Source: Hyphomicrobiales bacterium (GTDB lineage Bacteria; Pseudomonadota; Alphaproteobacteria; Rhizobiales; Rhizobiaceae). From it: a stretch of 64,000 nucleotides of DNA. Shown piece by piece: positions 55,501 through 57,240 of the stretch. The position numbers and the translations under genes were made by a program. Each line of letters opens with the position of its first letter. The stretch's first letter is position 1. The notes below the pieces were generated by a model. That model had not been told where the DNA came from. It saw only the letters and a program-made list of their open reading frames with translations, and did not search any database. Location: contig UBNQ01000005.1 of assembly GCA_900466875.1 (NCBI GenBank), positions 1 to 64,000 on the forward strand, in the 5' to 3' direction.

Positions 55501-55651
55501 CGCGATCCTCGATCATGTCAGTGACCGCCGAACCGATCTTGGCCCGGGCCTGTTCTCCGATCATCTTCTCGCGGCAACCGACATGCACGGCGATGACGTG
55601 TCCATGCTCGGCCACGCGCTTCAGCGCTGGAGCGAACTGCCCGACCGATGA
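28538..55651 (+). CDS. Giant repetitive surface protein (LExR motif, DUF4347, tandem cadherin/VCBS/He_PIG modules)
   Basis: A single intact frame of 9037 residues. The order is: a basic start (residues 9-24), the motif LEQRIAFDAAG (36-46) of the LEPR-XLL type, DUF4347 (about 105-265) with H160 in IISHG and C204 in YGCDFA, a propeller-like region (275-530), an SdrD-B-like domain (533-643), a jelly-roll-like section (650-835), about 75-80 beta-sandwich modules with acidic DxDGD sites (838-8775), a proline-rich linker (8776-8815) and a unique C-terminal domain (to 9037). I saw no cysteine other than C204, and no RTX nonapeptides or signal peptide. Such proteins act as adhesins. The divergent export genes are its likely machinery. 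The next gene on the right converges after 5 bases. Confidence 0.9.
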   Translation: MNEHFTRPKKASSAHEKKKKSKKGGQDRLTSMLMELEQRIAFDAAGAATVDQAQDDHAAETGEASDAAHHQDAGDRDSDALTKALSAVPEAGSAATQPVDEIVKQVVVVDSSVPDYESLLQGIDGDFEVIVLQQGRDGVEQLAEALSHMNNVEQIHIISHGDEGRLYLGSAELTIESMAGEYADELQSLKSSLTGDADILIYGCDFARGELGQNAARMMSYMTGADIAASDDSTGNAALGGDWDLEYRSGDVAAAVLPTLDAQRDYAELLNVQASVGNGALLVVSGRTIYSVDVVTGKATAITTAPATIGGVSLSATLNSLAVDQDNGLIYYADSNAVTANRALFAYDFRSNTHILIDSDLTDNAAGSSITTGTAGVGGGAATFYQGALYLGVENVTGSDDQIYRITFGSNGRTIASASAFGAAVTGSNDWGDFAIDSTNSYLLSINGAAATITRYNLSTGAIFGAALTNPSGTTLAQGGGDLNGNTYLVGSSIQQINATTGAAIGSAITITTNGSTAIGQVADGARWVPPTGSIGDRIFDDNNNNGTNEAGEAGIGNVTVQLIDDINGNGTVDTGDRLLATDTTDANGNYLFTGVLPGQYVVRVTDTSNVMSGALSTTGGATRSVALALVGGSNLLADFGYLAAPPVVDLNSGQNAQQIITNGGAPGGAGWTASTGVGAGVITNGGYAWQSDAVTSATLTQTGISGWNSGLAASGAARLTFEMGWSNTLLLDNTIPSTLDVSVGGVVYARITTGVTGGSASNTATITYLNGATGSPATVTGSTAGSWTRTPIIIDLPSSVAATGNLVFTFANPPAGTLLGGSDDIFIDNISAVTAVDATPGLNYTTTYTENGAAVSIGSTTADVRDNDSTTMRSATVVLTNAQAGDLMTFGTLPSGITGTVDTSVAGQITIRLSGTAASADYASAIRGITFSNTSENPNTTARTINVTVNDGGLTSAVATSTINVVAVDDAPVNTLPAVGWTTNEDTSVALAGLSIADIDAGTGNLTVTLNVATGTITAAAGAGVTITGSTTATVSITGTLASINAYLASSVPLYVPAADANGTVVLTMTTNDNGNTGTGGPLTDIDTRNITINAVNDAPVLDLDGSSAGSGYSIGYTENAAGVAIANGNNTVVDVDNTNMASATIVITNGQSGDVLAATGTLPGGITASYNATTYTLTLSGSATKAAYQAALAQILYSSTSDNPTNGGTATGRTISVTVNDGALASNTAVTTLALTAVNDAPVNTLPAGGWSTNEDTNVALTGLSITDPDAATGSMSVTLNVASGTIAATSGGGVTVTGSGSSTIVLTGTLANINAYLASAAAPIYAPVADANGSVVLRMTTADNGNTGSGGPLFASDTRTIAIAAVNDAPILDLDTSSTGTGYSTSYTEKGAGAAITGAASLITDVDNTNMTSLTVVIANGQAGDVLAAGGLPIGINASYNAATFTLTLTGSATKADYQTALQAVRYSTTSDNPSTIARTINVTTNDGAANSNTAIATINVIAVNDAPINTLPGPVTVSEDVLTAITGLSVNDVDSAKVTVTLTVVNGILSPSASAGTVTGSGTGTVTIAGTQAQVNSVLASLRYQGNSDYNGSDTLTIVTSDGSLSDTDTVAITVTPVADITPDTVTTTEDTAISFNVITGTNGATADTFKNSGRAVTSVTQPPAGQGTVTFNADGTITYTPTANFNGQTSFTYTVTSGGVTETATITVNVTAVNDAPVNTLPASGWATNEDTSLALTGLSIADVDAGTGAMTVQLSVTAGAITATSGGSVTVFGSGGGTITLTGTLANINAYLASAAAPVYVPVANANGGVTLTMTTSDGGNTGTGGTLTDVDTRPITITAVNDAPLNTLPASYSTNEDTSVGLTGIQISDVDAATGTMTVTLGVNSGIVTASAASGVTVSGSGGGTITLTGTLVNINTFLSGASRPTFIPAADFNGTVTLTMTTNDGGNTGSGGTLTDVDTSTITVTPVNDAPILDLDASGAGTGFTTSYTENGAGIAIVDTDVLVADVDNANMASATVVISNAQAGDTLSIAGPLPSGIAFSYNAATYTLTLTGSASKADYQTALQQIRYSSSSDDPGSTARAISVFVNDGGLNSNTAVATVSVIPVNDPPMNTLPAGYTMAEDGTLSLNGLALTDPDAGTGTMTVSLSVNSGTIAAAGGSGVTVSGSGTGTITLTGTLASINAYLAAGASQPVYTPVADFNGAVTLTMVSSDGQLTDTDSRTITITPVADISNDTATTNEDVSATINVNANDSFENASHTITAINGSSIVANGVVAVANGTVRLNADGTLNFTPAADYNGQTTFTYTVTSGGVIETATVTVNVTPVNDAPVNTVPGAQATSEDAVLAIGGVSVSDVDGGALTTTVSVTNGSLSVTAGGGATITNNGTGTVTIAGTAAQINAALAGLSYTPTADYNGPAQLTVVTSDGQLTDNDGIAITVTPVSDIANDTVTTPEDTAITINADANDSFENTGHTITAINGTAIAVNGTVTVANGTARLNADGTITFTPTANYNGQTSFTYTVTSGGVTETASVTVNVTAVNDAPVNTVPGAQTIAEDGTITFSAAAGNAISVADVDNGTLTVTVTVSNGAFTLSGIGGLTFTAGDGSADTTMTFSGTTAAINAALAGAIYVPTRDYNGAAQITLTTSDGALTDTDTIGVTITAVADIANDSISTDEDVSVTIPVLANDTFDNPGRTITAINGTSIASGGTVTVANGSVQLTAGGQLVFNPTLDYNGVTTFTYTVTSGGVSETGTVTVAVASINTPPINTIPSSYTVLEDTALGLIGLSIADADAGAGMVSVTLSVDSGRLNATTVGGVTASGSGTGQIVLSGTVSAINAYLSGTSRPSFTPAANSIASVTLTMTTNDNGNTGGPSLTDIDTSTIAITPVNDAPAGTDKTITLTEDGSYTFTAADFGFTDPNDSPANTLSAVIINTLPANGTLSLAGVPVTAGQVINAASLASLTFTPAANANGAALASFTFQVRDNGGTASDGVDTDPTPNTITLNVTAVNDAPVNTLPGGFATNEDTAFALTGISIADVDAGTGDVTVTLSVGSGTLSATAGGSVAISGSGTGSIVLTGTVANINAFLGGASRPVYTPVANANGAVTLTMVTNDGGNAGTGGALSDTDTATISIAPVNDAPVGANASISTNEDTLFSGTLPVATDVDGDTLTYSAGSIGPSHGVVTINADGTYTYAPAANFNGTDTFRYRVSDGTVSVEYTVTVTVNAVNDAPVAANDTAQAAANSNVAANVLTNDSDVDGDTLTVSQVNGAAGNVGIAVAGSNGGTFTIGPNGAAVFNPGTAFVDLAAGQTRTSSVTYQVSDGNGGVATAIFTVTVTGVNDAPISTPIASQSSNDAQTVSLNVSGNFSDPDSGDSLTYSATGLPPGLSISAAGVITGTINRSASVNGPYSVTVTATDGLGATASRSFTWAIANPAPIAGNDAFATTENTAISGSVLTNDSDPDGDPITVSAVGGSGAGVGAAVSGSNGGTFTINADGTYAFNPGTSFDNLAAGQTRTTSVIYTISDGQGGTATATVTVTVTGQNDAPVAVNDTFTTNEDTAATFDVRTNDSDVDGGTLSVTAINGTAISSGNPVTVTGGVVSLNANGTLTFTPNANYNGSPSFTYTVSDGQGGSTVATVNGTVSPVEDPPVAVDDTFSTNEDTAATFDVRGNDSDVDGDPLTVTQINGMAISPGGSVMVTGGTVTLNANGTLTFTPALNYNGSPSFTYTISDGQGGTATATVNGTVIPVQDPPVAGADAFTTAEDTSVTISVLGNDSDPDGDTLTITRINSTNVTAGDSVAVVGGTVIVNANGTLTFNPAANYNGSPSFTYTISDGNGGTVTATVSGTVTPVNDAPVAGNDTFTTPEDTAVTINVRANDSDVDGDTLTITRINGTAIVTGATVSVTGGTVTLNANGTLTFNPAANYNGSPSFTYTISDGNGGTATATVNGTVTPVNDVPVAGSDTFSTPEDTATSFDVRSNDTDADGDALTVTAINGTAIATGQSVTITGGAIRLDADGRLSFTPNANFNGAVSFSYTVSDGNGGSATATVNGTVTPVNDAPVSGNLNVSTQEDTPLGGTLTATDVDGDAITFAAGTTTPANGTVTINPNGTYSYTPNANFNGSDTFSFVVTDPNGGRNEYTVTVTVTSVNDIPVGTTLPDRSANDGATINFDVSNFFSDADGDGDTLTYAQTGLPSGLSINAAGVITGTIDRNASQGGPASNGIYTVTVTVSDGNGGTTQQTFTLSVSNPVPIAVNDTATTLEDTAVTINVLANDSDPDGDPLSIVSATAAHGSVTILANGQISYLPSANYNGTDTITYTISDGNGGTATGTVAVTITPVNDAPVGSPIADRTRNDGATDSLNVGAFFTDPEGGALTYTIDPSSSLPPGLQLVGNTITGTIAADASGPSGETVYRVRVIATDADGGSTFVEFNYTVLNIPPMANDDTAVTDEDTPVDIDVLDNDSDPDGDAAEVIRVNNTVLTPNGAAVQTTNGSVRLIENSDGSQFLRFTPNSDYNGQESFSYTIDDGNGGVSTATVTVTVRPINDAPTPTQPIPDRVRADGQSFTYDVADFFTDPDGDNLTFTITGLPAGLNYDPATGLIFGNIDKNASQDGNNGVYTVSIVASDGTTSIPAQTFQLTVTNPGPTANNDVITISEDNSTTINVLANDSDPDGDPLTITAANAGNGTVTINTNGTLTYVPALNFNGVDTIVYTISDGNGGVSTATVRVTVNPVNDAPTANPIPDQYDSDSQSVTYDVSPYFSDVDGDALTFSATGLPPGLSIDAAGRITGILAANASNTDPYTTTIMALDGNGGTVVRIITWYVTNLPPKAFDDSLTVTENTSGNGNVLTNDSDPDNDPLSVDQVEGSAGNVGVAIAGSNGGTFLIRPDGTYTFNPGVDFDDMSAGDPPRTTTITYRVTDGTNVDTATITVTVTGVNDAPTADVIPNYTRADGQSLTTHPLHLGAFFQDIDENDTLTFSQSGLPQGLTMAADGTITGIIANSASQGGLNGTGVYTVTVTASDGKGGTVSETFDFTVTNPAPVASNDTVETGEDQPVTFNPITGAGTSSGAAGADIDPDGDTLSIDTSPNHAPVAGNGTVVVNADGTLTYTPNANYNGTDTIVYRITDGQGGYSTGIITVSVDAVNDPPISSDIPSMERNDGETISLDLSGYFVDPEGEALIYVATGLPPGLSIDRLTGVISGTIDPDASGPTGATGYLVRVTATDPDGGQVFEEFTYTIKNIAPNAENDVASTNEDTPVDIDILANDTDPDNDTDTVILVEGVNLTVGGPAVMTANGSVQLILNEAGREVLRFTPNTNFNGTESFTYTIGDRNGGTDSATVTVTVIPVNDAPVATPIPDRTQVDGSDFSLDVRPYFSDVDGQALTITVTGLPAGLEFDPDTGLIHGTLGADASKGSPYTITVTASDGTASVSDSFVFTVTNPAPNAANDVVNTSEDTAVTFNPISGAGTATGSVGTDSDPDGDPLTITQIDGQTIAIGQTIAVAGGNITLNNAGGSLTFVPTPNFNGSAGFTYRLSDGNGGFSDAEVTLNIAAVNDVPVIDLNGTATGGTGNQTSFAEGDAPIRIVTPDAVVADVEGGIVSLDVNLSGFADIGSEIIHLNGAIDIVFGTASSGTIAFGGTTFFFSYDGANALHFENAAGASVPMPNASASALLRAIQYENRNDNLTAGDRTLTISVTDSQNATAQAVATVSVGAVNDPPVAVNDTATTGENTPITGGPSVLGNDSDPEGNTLTVTAVGTGDPGDAITGSGGGTFVIAGNGTYTFDPGSEFDDLQVGKTRTTSVSYTISDGQGSTATATLTITVTGENDAPVGGSFTLDATEDTAASGFLPVTDADGDPLTYAVIGQPDNGTVTIGTDASYTYVPAADFSGVDRFTYTVSDGRTTVTFTVTVNVANVEDPPVGAIPDQIYDDAENITLDVSQFFTDADGDTLTYSQTGLPEGLTMAADGTISGAIDSDASQINDGIYVVTVTVSDGQPGGTITRDFTITVSNPPPVAQNDAITTGENAPATGSVFGNNGSGPDNDPDGDAISVSAVNGNAAGVGTSVAGTVGGSFTIAAGGGYTFAPGTDFDDLAAGQSRTTSVTYTISDGQGGTSTATFTVNVTGTNDAPAGADATFAATEDTPLNGTLPAASDAEGQPLTYAAGLQPGNGRVVVNTNGTFTYTPDPNFNGTDSFTYTVSDGTATVSYTITVNVGAVNDAPALGNDTFTIDEDGSASLDVLANDRDADNDPLTITAINGQAIAEGGSVAVTGGSVTLNADGTLSFVAIPNFNGPLSFTYTVSDGTTTSTAAVLGQVNAINDLPVAVDDAATTDENTAIEGNVIIGSDSDADGDTLTIAEVGAGPNGVGAALAGSNGGSFVIRADGSYSFDPGTAFQDLQTGENRSTSITYTISDGNGGFDTATLTVTVTGVNDTPTAPTLPPRADQDGAAINLDLSSQFSDIDGDTLSYTVTGLPTGLSFNAATGRITGTISPSASGPTGTRDFTVTMTASDGNGGSVARNFVWTVTNPVPEAQDDAFSIDEGDTLTGNVLADNGSGADADEDPLTVSLVNGPANGTLTLNANGTFTYQPNAFFNGTDSFTYQVADGNGGFDTATVTINIGAVNDPPVTADDTFAVDEDGIAIIDVLGNDGDPDGDSLAVTAINGQTISAGGVVTVTGGSVTLNANGTLTFTAAPDYNGSPSFSYTVSDGAISREAIVAGTVRAVNDAPVNTLPGSFTGAEDSDLALTGIAIADVDAGNATVTVTFGVDAGSLIAFTGNGVTVAGSGTASITLTGTVANINAWLAGPTAPIYRPVADSSASVTLTMTTNDGGNSGTGGPLAATSTATILIDPVNDAPVATDERISTAEDTPVAGTIAASDADGDPLTYVIATPPANGRVTIDASGRYTYTPGSNFNGTDTFTVTISDGQGGTTTSTVTIDVSPVNHAPVGSDAAITVTEDLPFSGQLPTATDPEGAPVTYGLGNQPQHGTLTLNANGSYTYRPAANYNGADSFAYTVSDGTATSTYTVSITVTAVNDAPVGSDLQISVENGATATGSLPPATDPEGSTVTYGFGSATPGAIVIVNPDGTYSYTPPAGLAGPDSFTFTVSDGSATSTYTVNVTIGPANQPPVAADATVETNEDEALSGTLPDARDPEGSPVTYALGRDATNGTVTVNSDGSYLYTPNPNFSGSDSFTYIVSDGSAASVYTVTVNVAEVNDAPIGSNTSIAITEDVPATGTLPRATDPENQPVTYGLGSTLPAHGTVVVNPDGTYTYTPAANYNGTDTFTYTVSDGTAVNTYTVSVTISSVNDAPVGRDDAVSTNEDTRYNGQLPTATDADGDTLVYAKGSDPSHGSVSVNANGSYTYIPNTNFNGTDSFTYTVTDGTATRSYTVTITINAVNDAPTGSNGAISIIEDTPFSGRLPVATDPDGDALFYSLGQQAENGTIAINLDGTYTYTPNADFNGTDSFTYTVSDGRIERSYTITITVGADNDPPVGEDFAVTIDEDDTASGQLPQASDPDGDSVTYGLGEQAENGTATVNGDGSYSYVPSADFNGTDTFTYTVTDGTATVTYTVTITVRPVNDPPVGADDAVSTAEDTVLNGRLPVATDVDGDTLRYSLVGQAQNGTVSINADGTYSYVPDADFTGTDRFTYSVGDGTVLRTYTVTITVTPTNDAPIGRDDTVETNEDTPYDGQLPAATDIDGDTLTYGKGSDPTNGTVIVNEDGSYTYTPNANFTGTDSFDYTVTDGTTTVSYTVSIVVGAVNDPPVGQDDEVETDEDTLYNGRLPVATDADGDPLTYAIGTQPLHGALTINADGTYSYNPARNYNGTDSFTYTVSDSVATSTYTVSITVNAINDAPVGSDLQISVANGVTATGNLPPAIDPEGSPVTYGFGSASAGAVVIVNQDGSYSYTPPAGLSGPDSFTYTVSDGTATNTYTVNVTVGPANQPPIAADAEAETNEDTAFSGQLPDASDPENQDVTYSLGRNATNGAVIVNADGTYTYTPNPNFSGTDSFTYIVSDGTASSVYTVTVTVAEVNDPPVGSDTRISVTEDQPATGALPPATDPEGQTVTYGLGTTLPEHGSVTVNEDGTYTYTPAANYNGTDRFTYTVTDGFSTTTYTVTVTVAAVNDAPEGRDATASTDEDTRLDGTLPIAIDVDGDTLVYGKGSDPANGTLIVNADGTYIYTPNANFNGTDSFAYTVTDGTATRTYTITISVGAENDPPVGADLNVTIDEDGQASGQLPEAIDPDGDALTYGLGTQANHGTATVNADGSYTYVPNANFNGTDTFTYTVRDGTATVSYTVTIIVQPVDDAPIGSNGSISVVEDTTFNGRLPVAADADGDTLTYSLGSQASHGAVVINADGTYRYVPAADFSGTDSFTYRVSDGTTTVDYTISITVVPVNDPPRGENASITTPEDTAATGRLPVASDPEGSPLTYGLGAAPSRGTVTISPDGTYRYVPNRNFSGTDTFTYTVSDGTATSTYTVTVTVTPVNDAPTASDTSISVTSGTTATGSLPPAIDAEGDAVTYGLGSQASHGTVTVNPDGSYSYQPAAGYTGSDSFTYTVSDGQATSTYTVIVSIGAPNRPPVGSDANVIAFEDTPFNGRLPVATDADGDGLTYGLGAPAIHGAVTVNADGTYTYIPARDFNGTDTFTYTVSDGRSTSTYTVTITVEPVNDPPVSSDTSISVTEGTSVSGNLPPALDPEGQAITYGLGTGPQHGTVTINADGTYTYTPASGYNGSDSFTFTISDGTNIVTYTVAITVDPTEGPQEPRPPLEVDPPPPVTVEPNDPWQPPSVTDGISAGSPSPMASIMDDLDGIADLSAQGPIVNVVNSIRSLNGMGYLPDQGAVIYAANQIGDWVESGRIIDELTAGFFKGGSNIHLEREGAESTWFQIDTMVYNDYLYIMPSSEGDVENAAFGVTLADGRPLPDWLKPTRQGLVIGRPPAGLEFIDLRIHGNSSDGVISDTIRIDLHTGAILDHVSDRRTDLGPGLFSDHLLAATDMHGDDVSMLGHALQRWSELPDR
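31049..37980 (+). repeat. Zone 1 of the giant protein: long (about 115-125 residue) cadherin-like modules
   Basis: Around 18-20 modules. Three types alternate: one with VNTLP...TNEDT...GLSI.DVDAGTG...TLTGTLANINAYL, one with LDLD...TSYTENGAG...ADYQTAL, and one with the TAINGT / YTVTSGGV pattern near 35290-36860. Copies of the same type are similar but clearly diverged, so this is probably the older part of the array. Confidence 0.8.
39217..40750 (+). repeat. Five closely similar 102-residue modules
   Basis: Five consecutive modules of about 306 bases share NANGTLTF.P..NYNGSPSFTYT.SDG.GG and NGTVTPVNDAPVA with few substitutions, including at the DNA level. They look like recent tandem duplications inside the older array. 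Confidence 0.75.
41030..49130 (+). repeat. Zone 3: He_PIG-type modules alternating with tandem-95/VCBS-type modules
   Basis: About 25-30 modules. He_PIG-like modules (FF.D.DGDTLTY..TGLP.GL, then A.G.ITGTI and FT.TV.NP.P.A) alternate with tandem-95 modules (NDSDPDGD, NGTDTITYTISDGNGG). The acidic DxDGD turns suggest calcium binding. Confidence 0.75.
49418..50785 (+). repeat. Super-repeat copy 1 (five modules)
   Basis: Modules 2-6 of zone 4. They match modules 11-15 in the same order at a constant offset of 2460 bases, for example GSDLQISVENG here and GSDLQISVANG there, then IGPANQPP and VGPANQPP, then STLPAHG and TTLPEHG. Confidence 0.7.
51878..53245 (+). repeat. Super-repeat copy 2 (five modules)
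   Basis: Modules 11-15 of zone 4, the partner of 49418-50785. The offset is 820 codons, nine modules, so a nine-module block was probably duplicated in frame and then diverged. Module 10 also resembles module 6, which suggests further shuffling. Confidence 0.7.
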
Positions 55652-55656
55652 AGGCG

Positions 55657-57162
55657 CTACGTGGAGGCAGTAGTTTTGGTGAGGCAGCGCGAAACGCTGT
55701 CCTGCCAACCGGCGATCGCATCCTTCCGCTCGTCGTCGGGCATTGCCGGTTCAAAACGCTTGTCGCGCTTCCAGCGGGCAGAAAATCCCCTGGCGTCCGG
55801 CCAGACGCCGGCTTTCCAGCCGGCCAGCCAGGCGGCCCCCAGCGCCGTCGTCTCCAGCAATTCGGGCCGGTCGACCGGCGCGGCCAGAATGTCGGACAAG
55901 CGCTGCATCGTCCAGTTCGATGCCACCATGCCGCCATCGACACGCAGCACGGTTGTCGCGCCGTGCCCCTGCCAATCCTTCTTCATCGCCTCGAGCAGAT
56001 CATGGGTCTGGAAGGCGACGCTTTCCAGCGCCGCGCGGGCGAATTCCGCCGGGCCGCTGCTGCGGGTGAGGCCGAAGATCGCGCCGCGGGCTTCGGCATC
56101 CCAGTAAGGTGCTCCGAGCCCGGTGAAGGCGGGAACCATGTAGAGTCTCTGTTTCGGATCGGCCTGTCGTGCCAGCGCGCCAACTTCGGATGCGACCTTG
56201 ATGAAGCCGAGTTCGTCACGCAGCCATTGCACCGCGGCGCCGGCGATGAAGATCGATCCTTCCAGCGCGTAAGTGGTGACGCCATCCAGCCGATAGGCAA
56301 CGGTGGTCAGCAGGCGATTGGACGAGGTGACACGATCCGTGCCGGTATTGAGCAGGGCAAAGCAGCCCGTTCCATAGGTGGATTTCAGCATGCCGGGCTC
56401 GAAGCAGGCATTGCCGATGACGGCCGCCTGCTGGTCACCCGCCACGCCGAGGATCGGAATTTCTGCGCCGAAGATCGATTTGTCCGCGACGCCGAAATCG
56501 GCTGCGCAATCCTTCACCTCGGGCAGCATCACCTTTGGAATATCGAGTATGCCGAGCAGTTCGTCGTCCCAGCCGTTGTCGCCGATATTGTAGATCAGTG
56601 TACGCGAGGCATTGGTAGCATCCGTCACATGCGCCTGCCCGCCGGTGAGCTTATAGATCAACCAGCTGTCGACCGTTCCGAAACATGCTTCCCCCCGTTC
56701 GGCGCGGGCGCGCAATCCCTCGACATTGGAGAGAAGCCAGGCGAGTTTCGTGCCCGAAAAATAGGGGTCGAGCAGAAGGCCGGTCTTCTCCGTAAAGGTC
56801 GCTTCCAGTCCCCTCCCCTTCAGCTCTTCGCATAGTCCGGATGTACGCCGATCCTGCCAGACGATCGCCGGGTGCAGCGGCTTTCCGGTGCTGCGATCCC
56901 ACACCACGACGGTCTCGCGCTGATTGGTAATGCCGATCGCGGCGAGATCGGCGGCGGATATGCCGGCCTTTTCGATTGCGGTGCGGGCGGTCGCAACAAC
57001 GCTTTGCCAGATTTCTTCGGGATCATGCTCGACCCAGCCGGATGACGGGAAGAACTGGGTGAATTCCTGCTGACCAAAACCCTTGATGGCCATGCCATCA
57101 TCGAAGACGATCGCCCGGCTCGATGTCGTTCCCTGGTCGATGGCAAGAATATACCCACCCAT
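55657..57162 (-). CDS. glpK: Glycerol kinase
   Basis: A 501-residue FGGY-family kinase that makes sn-glycerol 3-phosphate from glycerol and ATP in the cytoplasm. Diagnostic segments are the start [18 protein letters not shown] near residue 103, [17 protein letters not shown] (129-145), and catalytic D243 in GVAGDQQ. Length and motifs are complete, so it should be active. It is the last gene of the glycerol operon, 78 bases after glpV, separated by a strong hairpin. Its product is the substrate of GlpD, encoded first in the operon. The stop lies 5 bases from the stop of the converging giant gene. Confidence 0.96.
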   Translation of the reverse strand: MGGYILAIDQGTTSSRAIVFDDGMAIKGFGQQEFTQFFPSSGWVEHDPEEIWQSVVATARTAIEKAGISAADLAAIGITNQRETVVVWDRSTGKPLHPAIVWQDRRTSGLCEELKGRGLEATFTEKTGLLLDPYFSGTKLAWLLSNVEGLRARAERGEACFGTVDSWLIYKLTGGQAHVTDATNASRTLIYNIGDNGWDDELLGILDIPKVMLPEVKDCAADFGVADKSIFGAEIPILGVAGDQQAAVIGNACFEPGMLKSTYGTGCFALLNTGTDRVTSSNRLLTTVAYRLDGVTTYALEGSIFIAGAAVQWLRDELGFIKVASEVGALARQADPKQRLYMVPAFTGLGAPYWDAEARGAIFGLTRSSGPAEFARAALESVAFQTHDLLEAMKKDWQGHGATTVLRVDGGMVASNWTMQRLSDILAAPVDRPELLETTALGAAWLAGWKAGVWPDARGFSARWKRDKRFEPAMPDDERKDAIAGWQDSVSRCLTKTTAST

Positions 57163-57191
57163 AAATCCAAACTCCCCAATACATTCATGGT

Positions 57192-57217
57192 ACCGGGGCG
57201 TGCTGGCACGCCCCGGT
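57192..57217 (-). promoter_or_regulatory. Intercistronic stem-loop between glpV and glpK
   Basis: ACCGGGGCGTG and CACGCCCCGGT form a perfect 11-bp GC-rich stem with a 4-base loop. No T-run follows. Such structures after binding-protein genes protect the upstream mRNA from 3' exonucleases and lower readthrough, giving more binding protein than kinase. Confidence 0.6.
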
Positions 57218-57240
57218 GTCTCATATAGCCTTCCCGGCGA

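Noticed and set aside
28538..55651. Annotation of the giant protein as a classical RTX/LapA-type type I substrate
   Set aside because: I saw no glycine-rich RTX nonapeptides, no typical retention module, and no adjacent ABC exporter.
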